Part shown: in pieces, positions 43,552 through 57,267 of the stretch
Layout of the letters: the number at the start of each line of letters is the position of its first letter
How positions within the stretch are numbered: the first letter of the stretch is position 1
From: Vitrella brassicaformis
Taxonomy: Eukaryota > Sar > Vitrellaceae
Assembly: GCA_001179505.1 (NCBI GenBank)
Contig: CDMY01000329.1
Coordinates: 4,646-68,645, forward strand
Direction of reading: 5' to 3'
Length of the DNA: 64,000 nucleotides
Notes under the pieces: model-generated
What the model saw: the letters and a program-made list of their open reading frames with translations, nothing else
Databases searched by the model: none
Told to the model about the DNA's origin: nothing
Translations under genes and position numbers: made by a program

Positions 43552-46500
43552 ATGAGCTCGCAGATGGTGGGGGCGTGGGGGCCAGTCTCGGCACTTGGGA
43601 AAGCTCCAAGGACGATGGAAGGCCTAGCGTATGGCGCCTCAAAGGCCACTACCCTGGCGCCACGGGCCATCGTGGCGGTTCAGAACGCCGTAACCTCTGC
43701 TGCCAAACGGACGTCGTCAAAGAAGAAGCTGAAGGTCTATCACGTAGGCAATGTGGGTATGCAACACGCAGCGGCATGTTTGCAGTGCCTGCATCTGCAT
43801 CTCGTCAGCGCAATCCCCCTGTGTGCCGCTGCCCGTGTTGGAAGCGTTACTACGAGGTATGGTCCATGCATTCTTCCATGCATTGATAGTATGTATGTGT
43901 TATTCTCTTTGGGTGCAGCCGTATGACGATCTGCGGGGAAAGACCGACGTAATAGAATACAGGCCAAAGCTGATCTACAGGATCTTCGACAGGTGAGCCG
44001 CATTGCAGTGGTGTTGTGATGAAGGCTCACGTGTACACGTGTTCTCAGAATGGGCGACCGGAACATCTTCACCTCACCATCGGCCCTGCCTCAGACAGTG
44101 AGTGCAAGGCACGATGATGACACGCTCTCCCCGAGCCCCGGAATCATGCACACCTTTACTTGCAGGGCATGGGATCAATCGTGTCTATCGCGGCGCTTCT
44201 TTTGTTATTAATCCTCTTCATCAACGCGTGAGACGACGGACAGATGCACCCTTTCTGCCTTTTTTACTGGAATCCATTTATCATTATTTCATCTACTTGA
44301 GCACCCAGGATGGTCAAGCTGATTGGGGGTGATCGTGTTACAAGTGCTGACGAGCCGATTGTATTGAACCTCGACTGCGTCAACACCAACGGCCACACAG
44401 ACAGCTGCGAGATCGACCTGAGCTCCCTCAATCTTTGGGACAGGATGACGTACGAGCTAGGTTTCGGAAGCGGCGGCTGGATGGACTTCCCCGCGCTTAA
44501 CCTCACCATTCGGTCAACCATCGAGTTTTACGAAGCCGACGGGCTGACGACTTTGCAGAAAATACGGATGGTGGATCGTACCAGGCTGTTTCCGGACCTC
44601 GTGAGCAGCACGGAGGGCATCGAGCATGCGATCGGAGTGACAGACAGCGTGGCGGTGCCGCTCAACACTTATCATCCATCCAGCGGCCTCATTCCCCCCG
44701 AACAGGAGTTCGAGCCAAGGTGATCGATCAATGGGGGCTGGCCTCGGTGGAAAGTCTCTGGAGATGGTGTATGTGTGTGGATGTCAGGTCGTTGTCTGAC
44801 ATGCAGGGGGCGGGGATAGCGCACTCCTTTCAGGAGTCGCTGAAATTCTTCTACGCGAGAAACGTATGCAAGTACGGACAAGCGGCATGTCTCGTGTTGC
44901 GATTCTGCATACATTCTCATATCAGAACATTTTGACGGACAACACCAAGACCTACTTCGATCACGACCTTTACACATTCGTGCGCTTCGACTCCAAGCAG
45001 TTGCGAATGGCCAAGAGCTGCCAAGTGCAGCTCAGCGTCGCTAATGCCATTCAGTTCAGGGTCAGAAGAATACCTGCAATGAGTGAGGCGAATCGACACC
45101 ATTGTTTGTCGGTGCAGGTGCTGGAAGAAGCCCTGAAGGGCAATCGAGAATACTTCAATGAGGTAGGGAGAGGGCTGATTGCTTCCATCTCTTTTTCCTC
45201 TTGAATTGGCTTGTTTGTAGGAGTATCTCTCGAGCTTTGCGACGTCGAATGTCTCATGGGCGCCCAGCAACTGGGACTCGAGCACACATCAGTGGAAGAC
45301 AACTAACCAGGACAATCTAGTGCTCATTTCGTCTTCGCTGACCAAGGTCGGTGTGTGATCTTTGTCCGTTCACCAATGGGCTTATTCGTATCTTTCTCGC
45401 AGGTTGACAAGGAGACGTTTGCCAACAGCACTGCACTCGGCCCCGATCGTGTCAATGTCCCGGTATGAGACAAACAAGACTCCACAACCACGTAATGCGT
45501 CAGCCGACGTGTGTCTGTCTTTTCCAGAGCCAGATATCGTCTCTCGGTCTGGACGATGAAAGCTGGTTGGACTGGCTGTTCTTTGTGGGCTATGTCAACA
45601 ACTTCAACTACACGGTGCAATCAACTCTGTGCGACGGCCGGTCGCCCAACTACGCATTCGCGTTTGCGAGCCCTCCCAACCAGACCGACACTGAGCTGCA
45701 ACTCACTAAGGCACGCATACCAAGGCATAAGACGCCGGTAAGTCAAGCAAGGGACACACAGCATGGGGGCGACATGACAATCTCATGCAGGCCGGTGTGT
45801 TTGTCAGTTTTTCGTGCTTGTGACAGGCGATGTGGGATATGAGAAGATGCTGGTGACGAATGTGTCGAGCGACCGGATGACATGGACGGTGCAGCGAGAT
45901 TGGGGTGCTTTGAATTTTGCAGTGGCTCGTCCTCTGAATATTCCTCCTTTTCCACCGAGCACATGGCAGTGCCACCCCAACAAGTACAACGACAGGAAGG
46001 CCTGCGATTGCAATTGTGGTGCCGCTGACCCTGGTACGATGAAGCAGTGCAAGAGTGAAGAGGCACGCTCGTCATTTATTCTCTGGCCTGTGTGTCTCTT
46101 GTGTCTCGTGCAGACTGTTTTTCGCGACAGGTACGGAAACTAGTGGGGGGGAGGGGGGTACAGAAAGGTGGCTAGTGAGGTTGAAGGTTGTCTCCGTGTG
46201 TGGGTCAGCAAGACGTCAAGAATTGCGCGTCAGGGGAGCAGTGCTCGCCACTTGGTCGATGCACGCGATTCGTTTACACGTGAGTGAGATGCATGGAGGG
46301 ATGCACGCCCGAACATTCTGCTGATCTGTGTCTGATGTCCCAACAGGGAAGGGTCCGTTGCTGTCTCAGAGACATGTACGTATGTGCCCACGCGCTCACA
46401 TGTCTCATTCATTCAACTGTCCCTGCCTGTCAGGCACGCATCTCATGCTGCCAGGAGAGACGACACTCGTCGGCTTCTTCTCGGAGAATGCCACACTTGA

Positions 46501-49500
46501 TGAGTGCACAAGGTGCGCCAGCATGCACATAATTCGCGCACCCACCGCACTCCTCGAGTCATCTGTTGTGTCTAGCTGCTTGTGTGTAGCTGTCCACATG
46601 ACAGCCAATATGAAGGGGCGGCGTCAAGAAACACTGACGGCCAATACATCTGCAGATACAAGTACATGCATGAGCTGGGCGAGCTACGCACCCGCCATGT
46701 CTGTCTTTTTGCAGGGCCACGGGTGACGCTGACGGCCGGCCGGTGCTCTACCAATTCAGCGATATAATCGAGGACCTCAACTCCAACCTCACCGCCACCG
46801 AGGGAGAGAAATCTCTCATACAGGTCGCACAAACACAGACAGACAGACAGACAGTCCCCTGATGTGCAAAAACGATCGCTGTATTGCTATGGATGTGGGC
46901 AGGTGCGTTTGGGTGCAAAGGCGGCATTTCCCACTAAAGTGCCATATCTGGTGGCCCTCGACCCCGACCAGGGCAATGAGGAGTTTGTGCACGTGGTTCA
47001 TGCGTCAGAGCCCGATGCATCAAACTATCAGAACCTGACCATACAGGCCATCACCGGCAGCTCGTTTCGGTGAGTGGGCGGGAGCGAACGCAGCGACTTC
47101 TGTACTGACTACGCACAATCATTCTTGTTTTTGGTTGCTTGTTTTGTGTCAGTCAGAATCACTTTGCTGCTGGGCATGTAGTGTCGGCGTTTTCTGACGA
47201 TTTTCAGGGTGAGCGGATACAAGCACATGAGACACACACAGATGTCTTGTTCTGACAACAGACATCATTGTGTGGCTTGAAGAGAACACGCCTTTCCCTG
47301 AGACAGGGTGAGTGAACACACAAGACAGGATTATTGCACGCAACATACCAATGTCCTCATCGCTTCTGTCTGCAGCCCGTTTAGTGTCCAGGTGGACTCC
47401 ACGGAATTCGACATCCTGTCCGCATCAACAGGTACAAAGCTCCATGCTCAACATAGGGAGCAGAGACCGCTTGCCTGCTTCTGATGGCGTCTACAGGTGA
47501 CGGTAAATCGCTGCAAGCCCTCAACATCAACGTGAAACCACCCCTGCGAGCCGGCTACACGGGCATCACTGTCCGCAAGGCTGTGGCTAACGTCATCCCG
47601 ACCGGTGTCACTTTCCTGGACTTCGCCGGCGGGTGGGTGGACTCCCAGCCAGAGGACGAGTGTCTCCCCGACTATGAAAGGACAACGACACCGACACCGC
47701 CTGGGCCGCCGGGGGCGCAGGAAGGCTGTGACGGTCTGCACGACGGGTGGATCGTAAGCTGGCTGTCAGGAGATGATATGTTTCAGTAGTGCTGAGCCTG
47801 TGTGTCTGGATGGCTCCATGTAGGTGATTGATGCGGTTGGGATGGGCAACATGGACAGTAAGTAGGCAGCTAGGAGAGGGAGACGGCTGACCGGCTGGTC
47901 TGTCTGCATTGCATTGCATGCAGTGAATGGTACTTTTCTGCTGATTCGCTACTCGGGTGGAATCGGCACCAGGGGGATGGAGCTGCGTCAAATCGAAAAG
48001 TGAGCAAGGCCATCCATACATAAATATGAGCTCCGATGCATTCTCCCTGTTTGCAGAGTGTACCAGTGGCAGTGGCCGATGATGAATGGCGGGAGCCTCA
48101 TCTACCTCACACCGGAGTGGAAATGCGACCCGTCGCTCTTCCTGTAAGTGCACGGGCGAGCAAGGCTCTCTTCTTTCATATTCGTGTCCGTTTCAGGGAC
48201 GATCTGTGTCATTGCGGGTGCGGTCGCTTTGACCCTGACTGTGGTGGACCGGAGGGAAGGCCACAGGCATTTGCGCAGCGCTTGTCGTGAGTGAGCCCGC
48301 AGGCCAAAGCACACACAAGCTATTCCATACGAACTGGCGTCCTCTCTAATGCTCATTGTCCTGCAGGATGTTCGTCGACAAGGAGGAGATATCCCAGTGG
48401 GCCCGCATCCAGTGTGACGACCCAGACAGGATCATTATGACCGGCACGCTGGGACCCGTCACGTGCGCCGAGCTTCGAGCCAATCACTCAGTCGCGTTTC
48501 GGTACTGCCAGGCTGTCACGGGCGAGCCCACCGATCAGCAGATGGACATGCACGTGCCTGACGTCGGTCTGGGGCCGATTGGGTCATACTTCACCAATCC
48601 TGACGGCACGCTCACGTACTATCACCGAGTACGATACAGATAGGAGGACGGAAGGAGACACCAGCGGAAGGATTGTGTGCGTGTGCAGAAATTGTGGGAG
48701 GTAATCGAGATCCACGAGCCTGTCCGGCAGGACCGCGAAGCGGGCACACGAGTGGAGACCATCGCCATCAACACACATATGACCACTGACGAGTTTGAGA
48801 GTACGTAAACGTACGGCGTCTTACGGCGTCTACCTGCTTGCGACACTGTGTCTTCTCTGCGTGTGTCTCCCCCAAGAGGCGTACGACACGGGCTACCTGG
48901 ATGAGACCAGAGACCAGTCTGGCATGGCCACCCGGCGGCTGCTGTACCCCTCGTCCGTCACCGACACACCATCGGAATCCGCACACCAAGTGACGCAAAA
49001 AGGGAGGGACACAGGAGCCTACGCGATCTCGCATGGATCGTATGTGTGCCAGGCCCACAGGCGGCTTTCCACCATGGCGGCACCTGTCGACTATGAGATG
49101 ATGTACACTGCCGTCTCCAGTGCGAGTGAGCCTTTCGGGAGACAGCATCTCTGGCGAAGGCTGCAGCAGCCACCAGCACCACGAGAAGGCGACCACATCA
49201 ACCCTACCGAGGCACCCATTGATGAGCAGGAGCACATTCAGCCCCCAGCCGATCCGACCAAGTCACCGCGCCACGCACCGAATGAGCCACAAACAGATGA
49301 CAAGGAGCTTTACGCCTTTGCCCAGCCACCAACCGGAGCGCCTCAGGACACCACCAGCGACTGTTCGAGGCTCTGTCAGACCGAAGTTGACGAGTGTGTT
49401 GGGGCGGACATGACCAAGGACCAGTGCCGTTCGATGCTTGAGGAAGGCGGGCTGCTGCAGCAGTGCGGGAGCCAGTTTGAGACATGTTGGGAGCGGGCGC

Positions 49501-52500
49501 AGCCGCATGACATCGAGGAAGGCGACGATCCCTGCAGCCAAGACCCGGACCTCTGTGAGGCGCTGGGCATCCCTGACGAGTGTCTGGGTGGTGGGAGGTG
49601 CGACGTGGCTGGCGGGATCGACAACCCTTGCAGCGACGAGAGACAGGTGTTCAACCCTCGCACAACCAAATGTGCCCTCTTCTGCGACCTCAACCAAATT
49701 CCGACACTGGATAGGTGAGCTGCATAATTGCAACACGCCGATCGATCCACATCCGGGCGGATGTGATTGCATAGGATATGTGCAGTGGATGAGCGGGCGA
49801 CCCAGAATCCATCAACGCCCGTGTCGGATCGGTACGCAACACACATACAGACATGTCATCGTATGTCTGTGGTATGGCGTGCATGCAGCCTCCATTTTGA
49901 GGGCATCGAGTACTTTGACGTGTTGGCCAACTACGACACCTTCACCACTGCCCTCAAGAAAGACATCGCAGCCGTGGCCAACATTTCCCTCTCCCGCATC
50001 TCCATCGACGCCCTCGTCGAGGGATCTGTGCAGGTCACATTCACCTACCTTCCTTACAGCGGACCTGGCAGTGCGGCCGACTACAAGACGCCTACCGGCA
50101 TCAAGGCGATGATGGATGCCCGGCGACCGTATCTCTATGCGTTCACAACCACGACATACCTCAAGGACGCTGACCCCTGGTTCGGCACATCAGCTCCCGG
50201 CCCGCCGTCTTCTGGGTCTGAAATGATAGATTTCGAGTCTATCACTGAGTCGCTCATGCAGTCGGAGGCAGACAAAATCCCAGATGTCACTGTCGTGTCG
50301 GTAGGCTGGCTCATCCGTCAAGGGGAGAGGTTGCGTGAGTGATCCTCTTGTGTGTCTTCAGGATGAGATTTTCACATTGTCCGAGGTGTCGCTCATCCGC
50401 AGTGAGGAGGATGAGTACCTCCCGGAACATCGCTATCTCCCCAACTACTACGAGGCAACGGAGAGCCCAGCCGTGCTCGATTTGCAGGTGTGAGACACAT
50501 ACCGCAGACGCCCTGTGATGTTGACCATCCATATCTCATTGTCAGCTGGCCACCTTTCTGACGCCCAAGAGGAAGGAGCCATCGGTGAAGCTCCTCTGTC
50601 CACATATGGCGGTGTCTCCCGCCGACAGCGATGCAGCAGCCAACACGACGATTATTTCGACAGGCTGTTCCAAAGACCGCAACACGCCGTTCCGCCAGGA
50701 CAACGAATACGACAGAGACGTCAATGCCTATGGCTATCTGGCTGGCGAAGTAGGAACTGGGAAGGATGGGTGACGGTGTGCAGAACGGGACAGAAGGTTG
50801 TGTATTGCTATGCAGGGGACGCCTCAGCAGTTTTGGGGCAAGTGGAAGATCCTGGACGGATTCCAGTGGTATGTGCGCGAGTCCAGCTGCAAGAGCGCCA
50901 TGTTCGACGAATGCAACTGCGCCGAGTTCGACAATCTTCCCACCGGCCACTATCGCCTGACGTGCAACAAGGTCATCTACCCGACGCGTGTGTTCCAATA
51001 CGAGGCAGGTATCCCCCTCAACCACAAGTGGGTCTTCCCCTCATCGCGCACCGAGTCCATCCAACACAAACCTGAATATGAAGTGAGGTCTCGCTTCTGG
51101 CCCGCTGAAGCCCCGAGACATGTTGCTGTTTGTCTGTCTGTCTGTCTGCTTGCCTCTCTGTGTGTGCAGCTGGATTTTCACACGGATTACTTCTTCACCT
51201 TCGACCAGTCAGTGCTCGAGGCCGAGAGGTCCTTTAAGGCCAGCGCCCGTCCCGGCGGCGACATCTACCAGGGCTCTCGTGTGGTGTGGATCGGGGAGCC
51301 ATTTATCAAGGGCTTCCTATTCTGCGACACCAACCAGGTCACTGACGTGATACACACGAATGAATCCATCCGTCCGTGCGTGTGCGTGCGTGTGTGCAGG
51401 GGACGGCCTTGGAGAGAGAGGAGGCGTTGAAGGTGTGTGGCCAGCGGGTGGGCACTGACACGTACCAGAACTACACCATACCGCCGCCCGCCAATCCTCC
51501 TACAGCCACACTCGATCTCATGCTCCGCATCAACAAGAAGAGAACCAAAGAGCTCGTTGACAAGTTCAGGCCAAAGTACGGAAGCGACACCTGTTCCCAC
51601 CAGCTATTCTCACCTGTTATTTCTGGTATTGCACAGGCATTGGCCGAGGTCGGACAGCAGGCATTATAAGGAGCTAATTGAGAGCATCGACAAGTTTTCG
51701 ATGGACATCCGTCATGCGATCAGCAGCATATCCTCTGCCGAGGACCGGAGCATCCCCCTGGTCCCTGGCACTCAATATTTCATCGTCATCTACCTGGACC
51801 TTTACCCCATCTATGAAAAGGTAGACACGCAGAGACACACACTTATAGCCAGCAATGTGGGAGGCGGAATGGCCGTTGTCTGTCTGTCTGTGTGGCTGAC
51901 GTCACATCAGAATGTCCTGGGCCGCTCTCGACTCAAGTCGTGGACTGTCTCTGTGAGCGACGTCACGGGCACAACCGTCCCACTCGACTACGCAAATAGA
52001 TACCAGGTACAAGGAGAGACAGTCGGAGACAGGTGTCCACCCGCCCCTTTGTGCCTGTCACGTTCCAGAACCAAGTGCGTATAGCCGTGCACATCAACTC
52101 CAATCGCCGGCTGATCGAAAAGCAGAACTACGATATTCCATCATTCCTCAGCGACCTGGGAGCCTGGATGGGGATATGGGCCATCGCGATCGCAGTCCTA
52201 TTCTCCTGGCAGCTGATCTTTAAGCCTTTTGGCAACATCTCCCCGATGGAGGCTGACGACAGATATGAACACAAGTGGAAGAAACAGGAGGAGGCCCACT
52301 CGAAGAGAGTGGTCAGCCCGACATCACAAACACACAGTCGATTCGCGTGTCTCATCAGTGTCTTTTTCTCTGGTTGGTTCTCGCCAGCTCAAGCTGCGCG
52401 AGAATGCCTTCAAGCTATGTGACGTCAGCCTCGAGACGGGCGACAACACCCAGACGAACGCCAATGCTGCTGCCCCTGCGCAAGCACAACCAGCATCCCA

Positions 52501-52909
52501 GCCGCAGCCAGCAGACACATCAGCCCCGACAGACCAACAGCAGCAACAGCCTGACGTCACATACCAGCTGCAAGAGCTCGGCAAGGCGCTGAACCTCCCA
52601 CCAGGTGGCCAGGCGATCGTGGTGGTACATCAGACACACCCAGCCCCCACACCAGCACCAGCACCGCCAGCAGCCGCGCCATCGGCAAGTGATCCCGGCC
52701 CGCCCGACAGTCAGAACAAAGAGGCTGAGCAGGGTGAAAAGGTGAGCCGTGACGCGCCTGACGGCCCTGGTCAGGACTCAATAGAGATGGCCATACGTGA
52801 TTTTAGGCTCGATACTGCTGGTGGGGGGGGAGGGGGTGGGGAGGTGGGCGCGTCAGTGCCGCTGCCGGGGGCCGTGGACAGGCACGACACAGAGAGCGGG
52901 GGGAGATGA
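43552..52909 (+). CDS. Giant two-membrane-segment surface protein with Cys-rich ectodomain
   Basis: About 30 short exons chain in frame. A basic N-terminus is followed by PYDDLRGKTDVIEYRPKLIY and a first membrane helix (SIVSIAALLLLLILFI, near 44170-44230). A very large ectodomain follows, with many Asn-X-Ser/Thr sites. It carries at least two copies of a module with WQCHPNKY then ACDCNCGAADPDC (near 45970-46110), and EWKCDPSLF then LCHCGCGRFDPDC (near 48110-48245). It also has a Cys-rich stretch near 49360-49690 and a second half with ESSCKSAMFDECNCAEF. Near 52140-52230 SFLSDLGAWMGIWAIAIAVL forms the second helix, and a Pro/Gln-rich cytoplasmic tail follows. N- and C-termini inside with one huge loop outside is the topology of DEG/ENaC-type channels. 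The pre-helix SDLG is suggestive, but homology is not shown. The start is either 43552 or the ATG at 43564. Confidence 0.72.
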
Positions 52910-53607
52910 GGGGAGTCGGGAGACAGAGGCCACCTGCATGTCTGTCTCTCCTGTTCTCTCTTATCGGTTTGAGGGCTGCTTTCTTTCGGAGGTTTGTCGG
53001 GGTGCCGCGCTTTTCTCAGCAAGGCAGTGACTTGAGCCCACCTCTGTCTCTGTTGGTGTTCTTGTGCGCAGCAGAGAGTCTGCCAGAGATACGTATCGAA
53101 TCATTAGGATGTGGCTCGCTGGGGCCAGCCAAAATCGACACACACACACACACATCGATACATGCAGTCACGTCGTATGTACTCACATGGTCATTGTCTT
53201 GTCAGTCTGTCTACAGATGTCTCGCAGAGCTATCGCTGTCGCGATTTCGCTACACACACATTCACGCACACGCAATTAAAAGGCACCGCCCCCCTCCCCC
53301 AATCCCCCCCTTAAACACTCAACACCACACACGCGTCACACCCCACTGACATGCAGCAGATAGCAGCGGAGGTCACTTTCAGTGCATTCCCCCTGCCAAT
53401 GCATCATCTCAGCTTGGCACGCCTACGCAAAGTGGATCCACCCAGCCATGTATGTGAAAAAACCGAGAGGAGAGAGAGCTGTACAAACAAGACAGCACAG
53501 CAGCACAACGACACCATGTAGGTAGGTGCCTACGAAACGTGACTAACGTAGTAGCCTTGGTCGGTCAGCTATTGGCAGCTGCCGTCGTCTACTGGTCGGC
53601 CACATGG
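52910..53607. other. Convergent intergenic region
   Basis: 698 bases between the ends of the surface-protein gene and ATAD3. CA-rich runs, a poly-C-rich patch (about 53285-53310) and no convincing gene. Confidence 0.65.
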
Positions 53608-56600
53608 TCAGAAAGCTACGCTGCGGCAGGCTGGGCGTGCGCGTGTGGTGTATCCTCCCCGACGACCGTCTCCTTGACGTGCTGCGCCTTCCGGCGCTCC
53701 AGCGTGTCGACATCCTCGTCGAAATGAGCCAGCTGTACACACATGCATACATACATATATCAGACATTCGATCAGCACGTGGCTGGTGTGTGCATGGATG
53801 TGACGGCACTGCATCCATCCATCCATACCTTCCAGTTCAGGACGGTGTCTGCGAGGCCCTTGGTGAGGGTGTTGGTGCCAGAGCCGAACACCGCCGCCTG
53901 CATCCCGATCGCCAGCTGACCAGATCATGCACAGACAGACAGACAGACAGAGAGAGAGGTGTGTGCACCACATGAACATGCAAGAAGCCGGTCACCTTGG
54001 CTATTTGTCGTCCCGAGAATCCCTCGGTGCGCTTGGCCACCATGTCCCAGTACTCGTCGTCCAGCGCCGCATCGACAACGATCTTCCGGCCTGGGGAAAT
54101 GATTGGTTGAATGAGGACACGACAACAGGTACAGGGATCCTTGTGCGTGTCCGTCTGGCATTGTACCTCTCTTAGTGGGAGTGTAGATGTACTCGTCGAC
54201 AAACATCTTGACCATCTTACGCCGACCCTCCAAATCTGACTCACGCACACACATTGACCCACAGGCCACATTTGTCAATAGACAGACCGATGGGCCGGGC
54301 CGGCTTCCCTCTCTCTCGCTAGCTAGTGCAGTGCGGTGCGCTCACCGGGCAGGGGGAACTCGAATTGTTCGTCGACACGGTCGAGCACGGCTCTGTCCAT
54401 GACCTCACGCACGTTGGTCGCCAGCACCACACAGAAGTTGGTCGTCTCAGTGCCAGTGTGATGCAGAAAGGCCTACCACACACATGCACCACACACGTCG
54501 ACGCAGAGATGGGCGCAGAGACACAGAGGAGGCGCACTGACCGAGAGGCAGTTTCTGAGTTCCTCCGACATGGTGCCCTCGCCCATTCTGCCGCGCCGCA
54601 GGAAGGCGTCAGCCTCGTCGATGAACAAGATCAGCCCTGAGAGAGGCGCACACATACAGATAGATGTATAAGCTGACTGACTCGCTGGCCGCCTGTGGTG
54701 AATGGAGTTTGCAATAATCGCCTGGCCTGCCTTTTCTGGAGCTGTTGGCCCATCTGAAGAGCTTGTTGATCTCGTTGACCGCGTCCTTGCCTGACCACGC
54801 ACCACCACAGACAGACGCGTTGTCACCTCCCTCCCTGCCTCCTCCCAGCCAGCCTCTTTCTCACCGAGCGGCCCGATGTCTCCGCCCGTCATGATGGCAT
54901 AGTCGAGACCAGAATTGCGCGAGATACTGCACACCACACGACACACACACATGACATACATGGTCAGCAGGTTTATTGCCCCCCCTGCCTCTCTGATTGC
55001 ATTGCGCGTACGTCCGTGCGAAAAGGGTTTTGCCGGTCCCCGGGGGGCCGTAGAGGAGAAGGTGTCTGAACGGCGTGCCGTTCCTCTTGGCGTTGACCAG
55101 AGAGTTAGACGTCCACTCCAGCCTGCATACCATACACACAACACACGTGGCTGGGTGTCACCCAGCTGTCCTTTCTCTCTGTCTGTTCAGTGCACGGACT
55201 GACCTCTCTGATAGTTCTGCGGGCAGCACGATTTTCTCCTGGAAGCTCGGCCGCCGCCACAGCCAACCCAGCAGATAACTCCTCCACGCACGCTGTATAC
55301 ACACACACGAGAGCCACCACACCAGGACTGTGCGTGTGAGTGTGTGAGTGTGTGTGTGCGTGTGTGTATACATTGAAGCTCCATCTGGATGTCTCGCGGA
55401 CGAGAGGCGGCTTGCCAAGGCGGGACTCCTGCACACACACGGGTTGCAGACAGACAGACAGACAGACAGCGATGGGTGGGGCAGTTGGTGTTGGGTATGC
55501 CTGTGGGTAGGTATGTGGTTACTTACAATGTATCTGCCGGCGATTTGAGTGCCCACACGCGCACCGTAGATGCCTGAGTGCCCACCACACACACGCTTTG
55601 GTTGGGGCACGCGGGGTGGGGATTTGTGTGTTGATCGATGCATCCATCGATCCCATACCTACCTAGTGCAGCAGCGGTGATTCCTCCGACCACAGTGGCG
55701 AGCCGCGTCTTGTCCTCGATGAGGCTGTTGAACGCTGAGTAACACACAGAGAGACACATACACACACACACACACACGGGTGTCCCATCCATCCATCCAT
55801 CCATCCATCGGGGCACCCACCTCCGCCGATGGATCCGAAAATGATTTGTAGCTGCTCCATCTTGGTCTTGCGCTCCTCGGCAAACCTGGCCCGCAGACTC
55901 CTCAAATGCACATCGGCATTCTCACGCTCCTGTTTCACACGGGCGGCTGCCTCCTCCTGCAACCAGCCACACACTCAGACGAGACGGCGGCAGGCAGATT
56001 GTGCAGACAGAAGACCAGATAGATGTGTGGATCATCCATCTACTCGACGCACTTACCCTGATTTTCTGGAGCTCGGTTTCCCTGTCCAGCCTGGCCTGCT
56101 CCGCCTGACGCCGCCGCCGCGCCTCCTCCAGCTCCAACTCTGCACGCGCAACACACACACACACACACACACGCACGTCTGAGTGGTCGTGGGTCTGTCT
56201 TGTGTCACTACCGGTGTTGAGTGCGAGTCAGTCGATTCGTACGTACGTACCATTTTTCTTTCTGAGTTCCTCTTGCCTGAGGAACTGCTGGTGCTGCTGC
56301 TGCAGCCACTCCTCGTTCTGCTTCTTCTGGTCCTGCAGCTTCTTGGAATACGCCTCACTACATCAAAACATCATTCAGTGATTGAATGAATGAAGGGCAA
56401 GACAAGACATGATGGATGGATGGCCGAGTGGGAGGGATATGTGGTCTGTGCTGTGTGCTGTGTGCTCGCTTCCTTCCTGCGTTGCTTACGCCTCAAGCTG
56501 TGCCTTGTATCTGGCGGTTTCCCGTTCCCTGTCGTGTTGGTGGTCGACAGTCTTCCTCTTCTCCTCCGCCTCCATGTGTGTCCGCTCCTTGACCGCCTGT

Positions 56601-57147
56601 GCACGGGCCGTCGCCAACTGATGAATGAACCAGTCAAGAAATGGAATGGACAACAACCGACACAACCAACACAACCAACACGGGAACCGATGTCGACGCA
56701 TTGTGATGGGTGACATGACAGACATACCTCTTCCATCTGTTTCTGCAGTTCCTTCTGCTTGGTGGCTTCCTGCATCTTGGTGACCTCGAACGCCTTGCCG
56801 GCATTGGGCGAACTGTCCAGCTCCTTCAGAGCCTTGGCGCCGCGCTCAAGCGCCGTGGGGTCAACTGCATCAGCCAACCACACGGACAAAGACACAGACA
56901 CATAGACAGACAGACACAGACAGATAGACAGACACGTGTGAGCGTAGTGCAAGCTGGCTGTGATAGATCTCCATGGTGGCAGTGCGTGTGGTGCATGGCA
57001 TGCAAGGGCCGTCAGCTCACATCGGCCAGTGATATTATCCCCTTCCTTGTCCCCCTTTCCAGCCGGCATCCCGCCGGCAGGAGCGGCCACTGGGGGAGCT
57101 CCGCCGCCAGACGGCGGCTTGCCGCCACTTAGGCTTGGGAAATACAT
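53608..57147 (-). CDS. ATAD3: ATAD3-like mitochondrial AAA ATPase
   Basis: ATAD3 spans the inner mitochondrial membrane and supports nucleoid and membrane organisation. The start ATG at 57147 gives MYFPSLSGGKPPSGGGAPPV, then VDPTALERGAKALKELDSSP and AGKAFEVTKMQEATKQKELQ, matching the family N-terminus. Long Gln/Glu/Arg coiled coil follows (EEWLQQQHQQFLRQEELRKK; ELEEARRRRQAEQARLDRE). A short membrane segment is TRLATVVGGITAAALGIYGA. The AAA module has LLLYGPPGTGKTLFART (Walker A), MTGGDIGPLG, LILFIDEADAFLRRG (Walker B), VVLATNVREVMDRAVLDRVD (sensor and Arg finger) and EGFSGRQIAKLAIGMQAAVF. All catalytic residues are present. The length and order agree with animal and plant ATAD3. About 14 exons. 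Confidence 0.94.
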
Positions 57148-57267
57148 GGTCCTGGAGCTGATCTGCTTCTCTCTGACCGAGATCTCCTCTCACGCTAAGC
57201 TCGCCAACCTTTACGCTCGCAGATCTGGGAGGCGAAACCGCTCTGTGGGAAAGAGGCGTCTCTCGAG
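57148..57267. promoter_or_regulatory. Very short divergent promoter with AAGCTCGC
   Basis: Only 120 bases lie between the ATAD3 start and the monooxygenase start. AAGCTCGC is at 57197-57204 and a near copy, ACGCTCGC, at 57213-57220. In so short a spacer the motif must lie close to both transcription starts. Confidence 0.5.
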
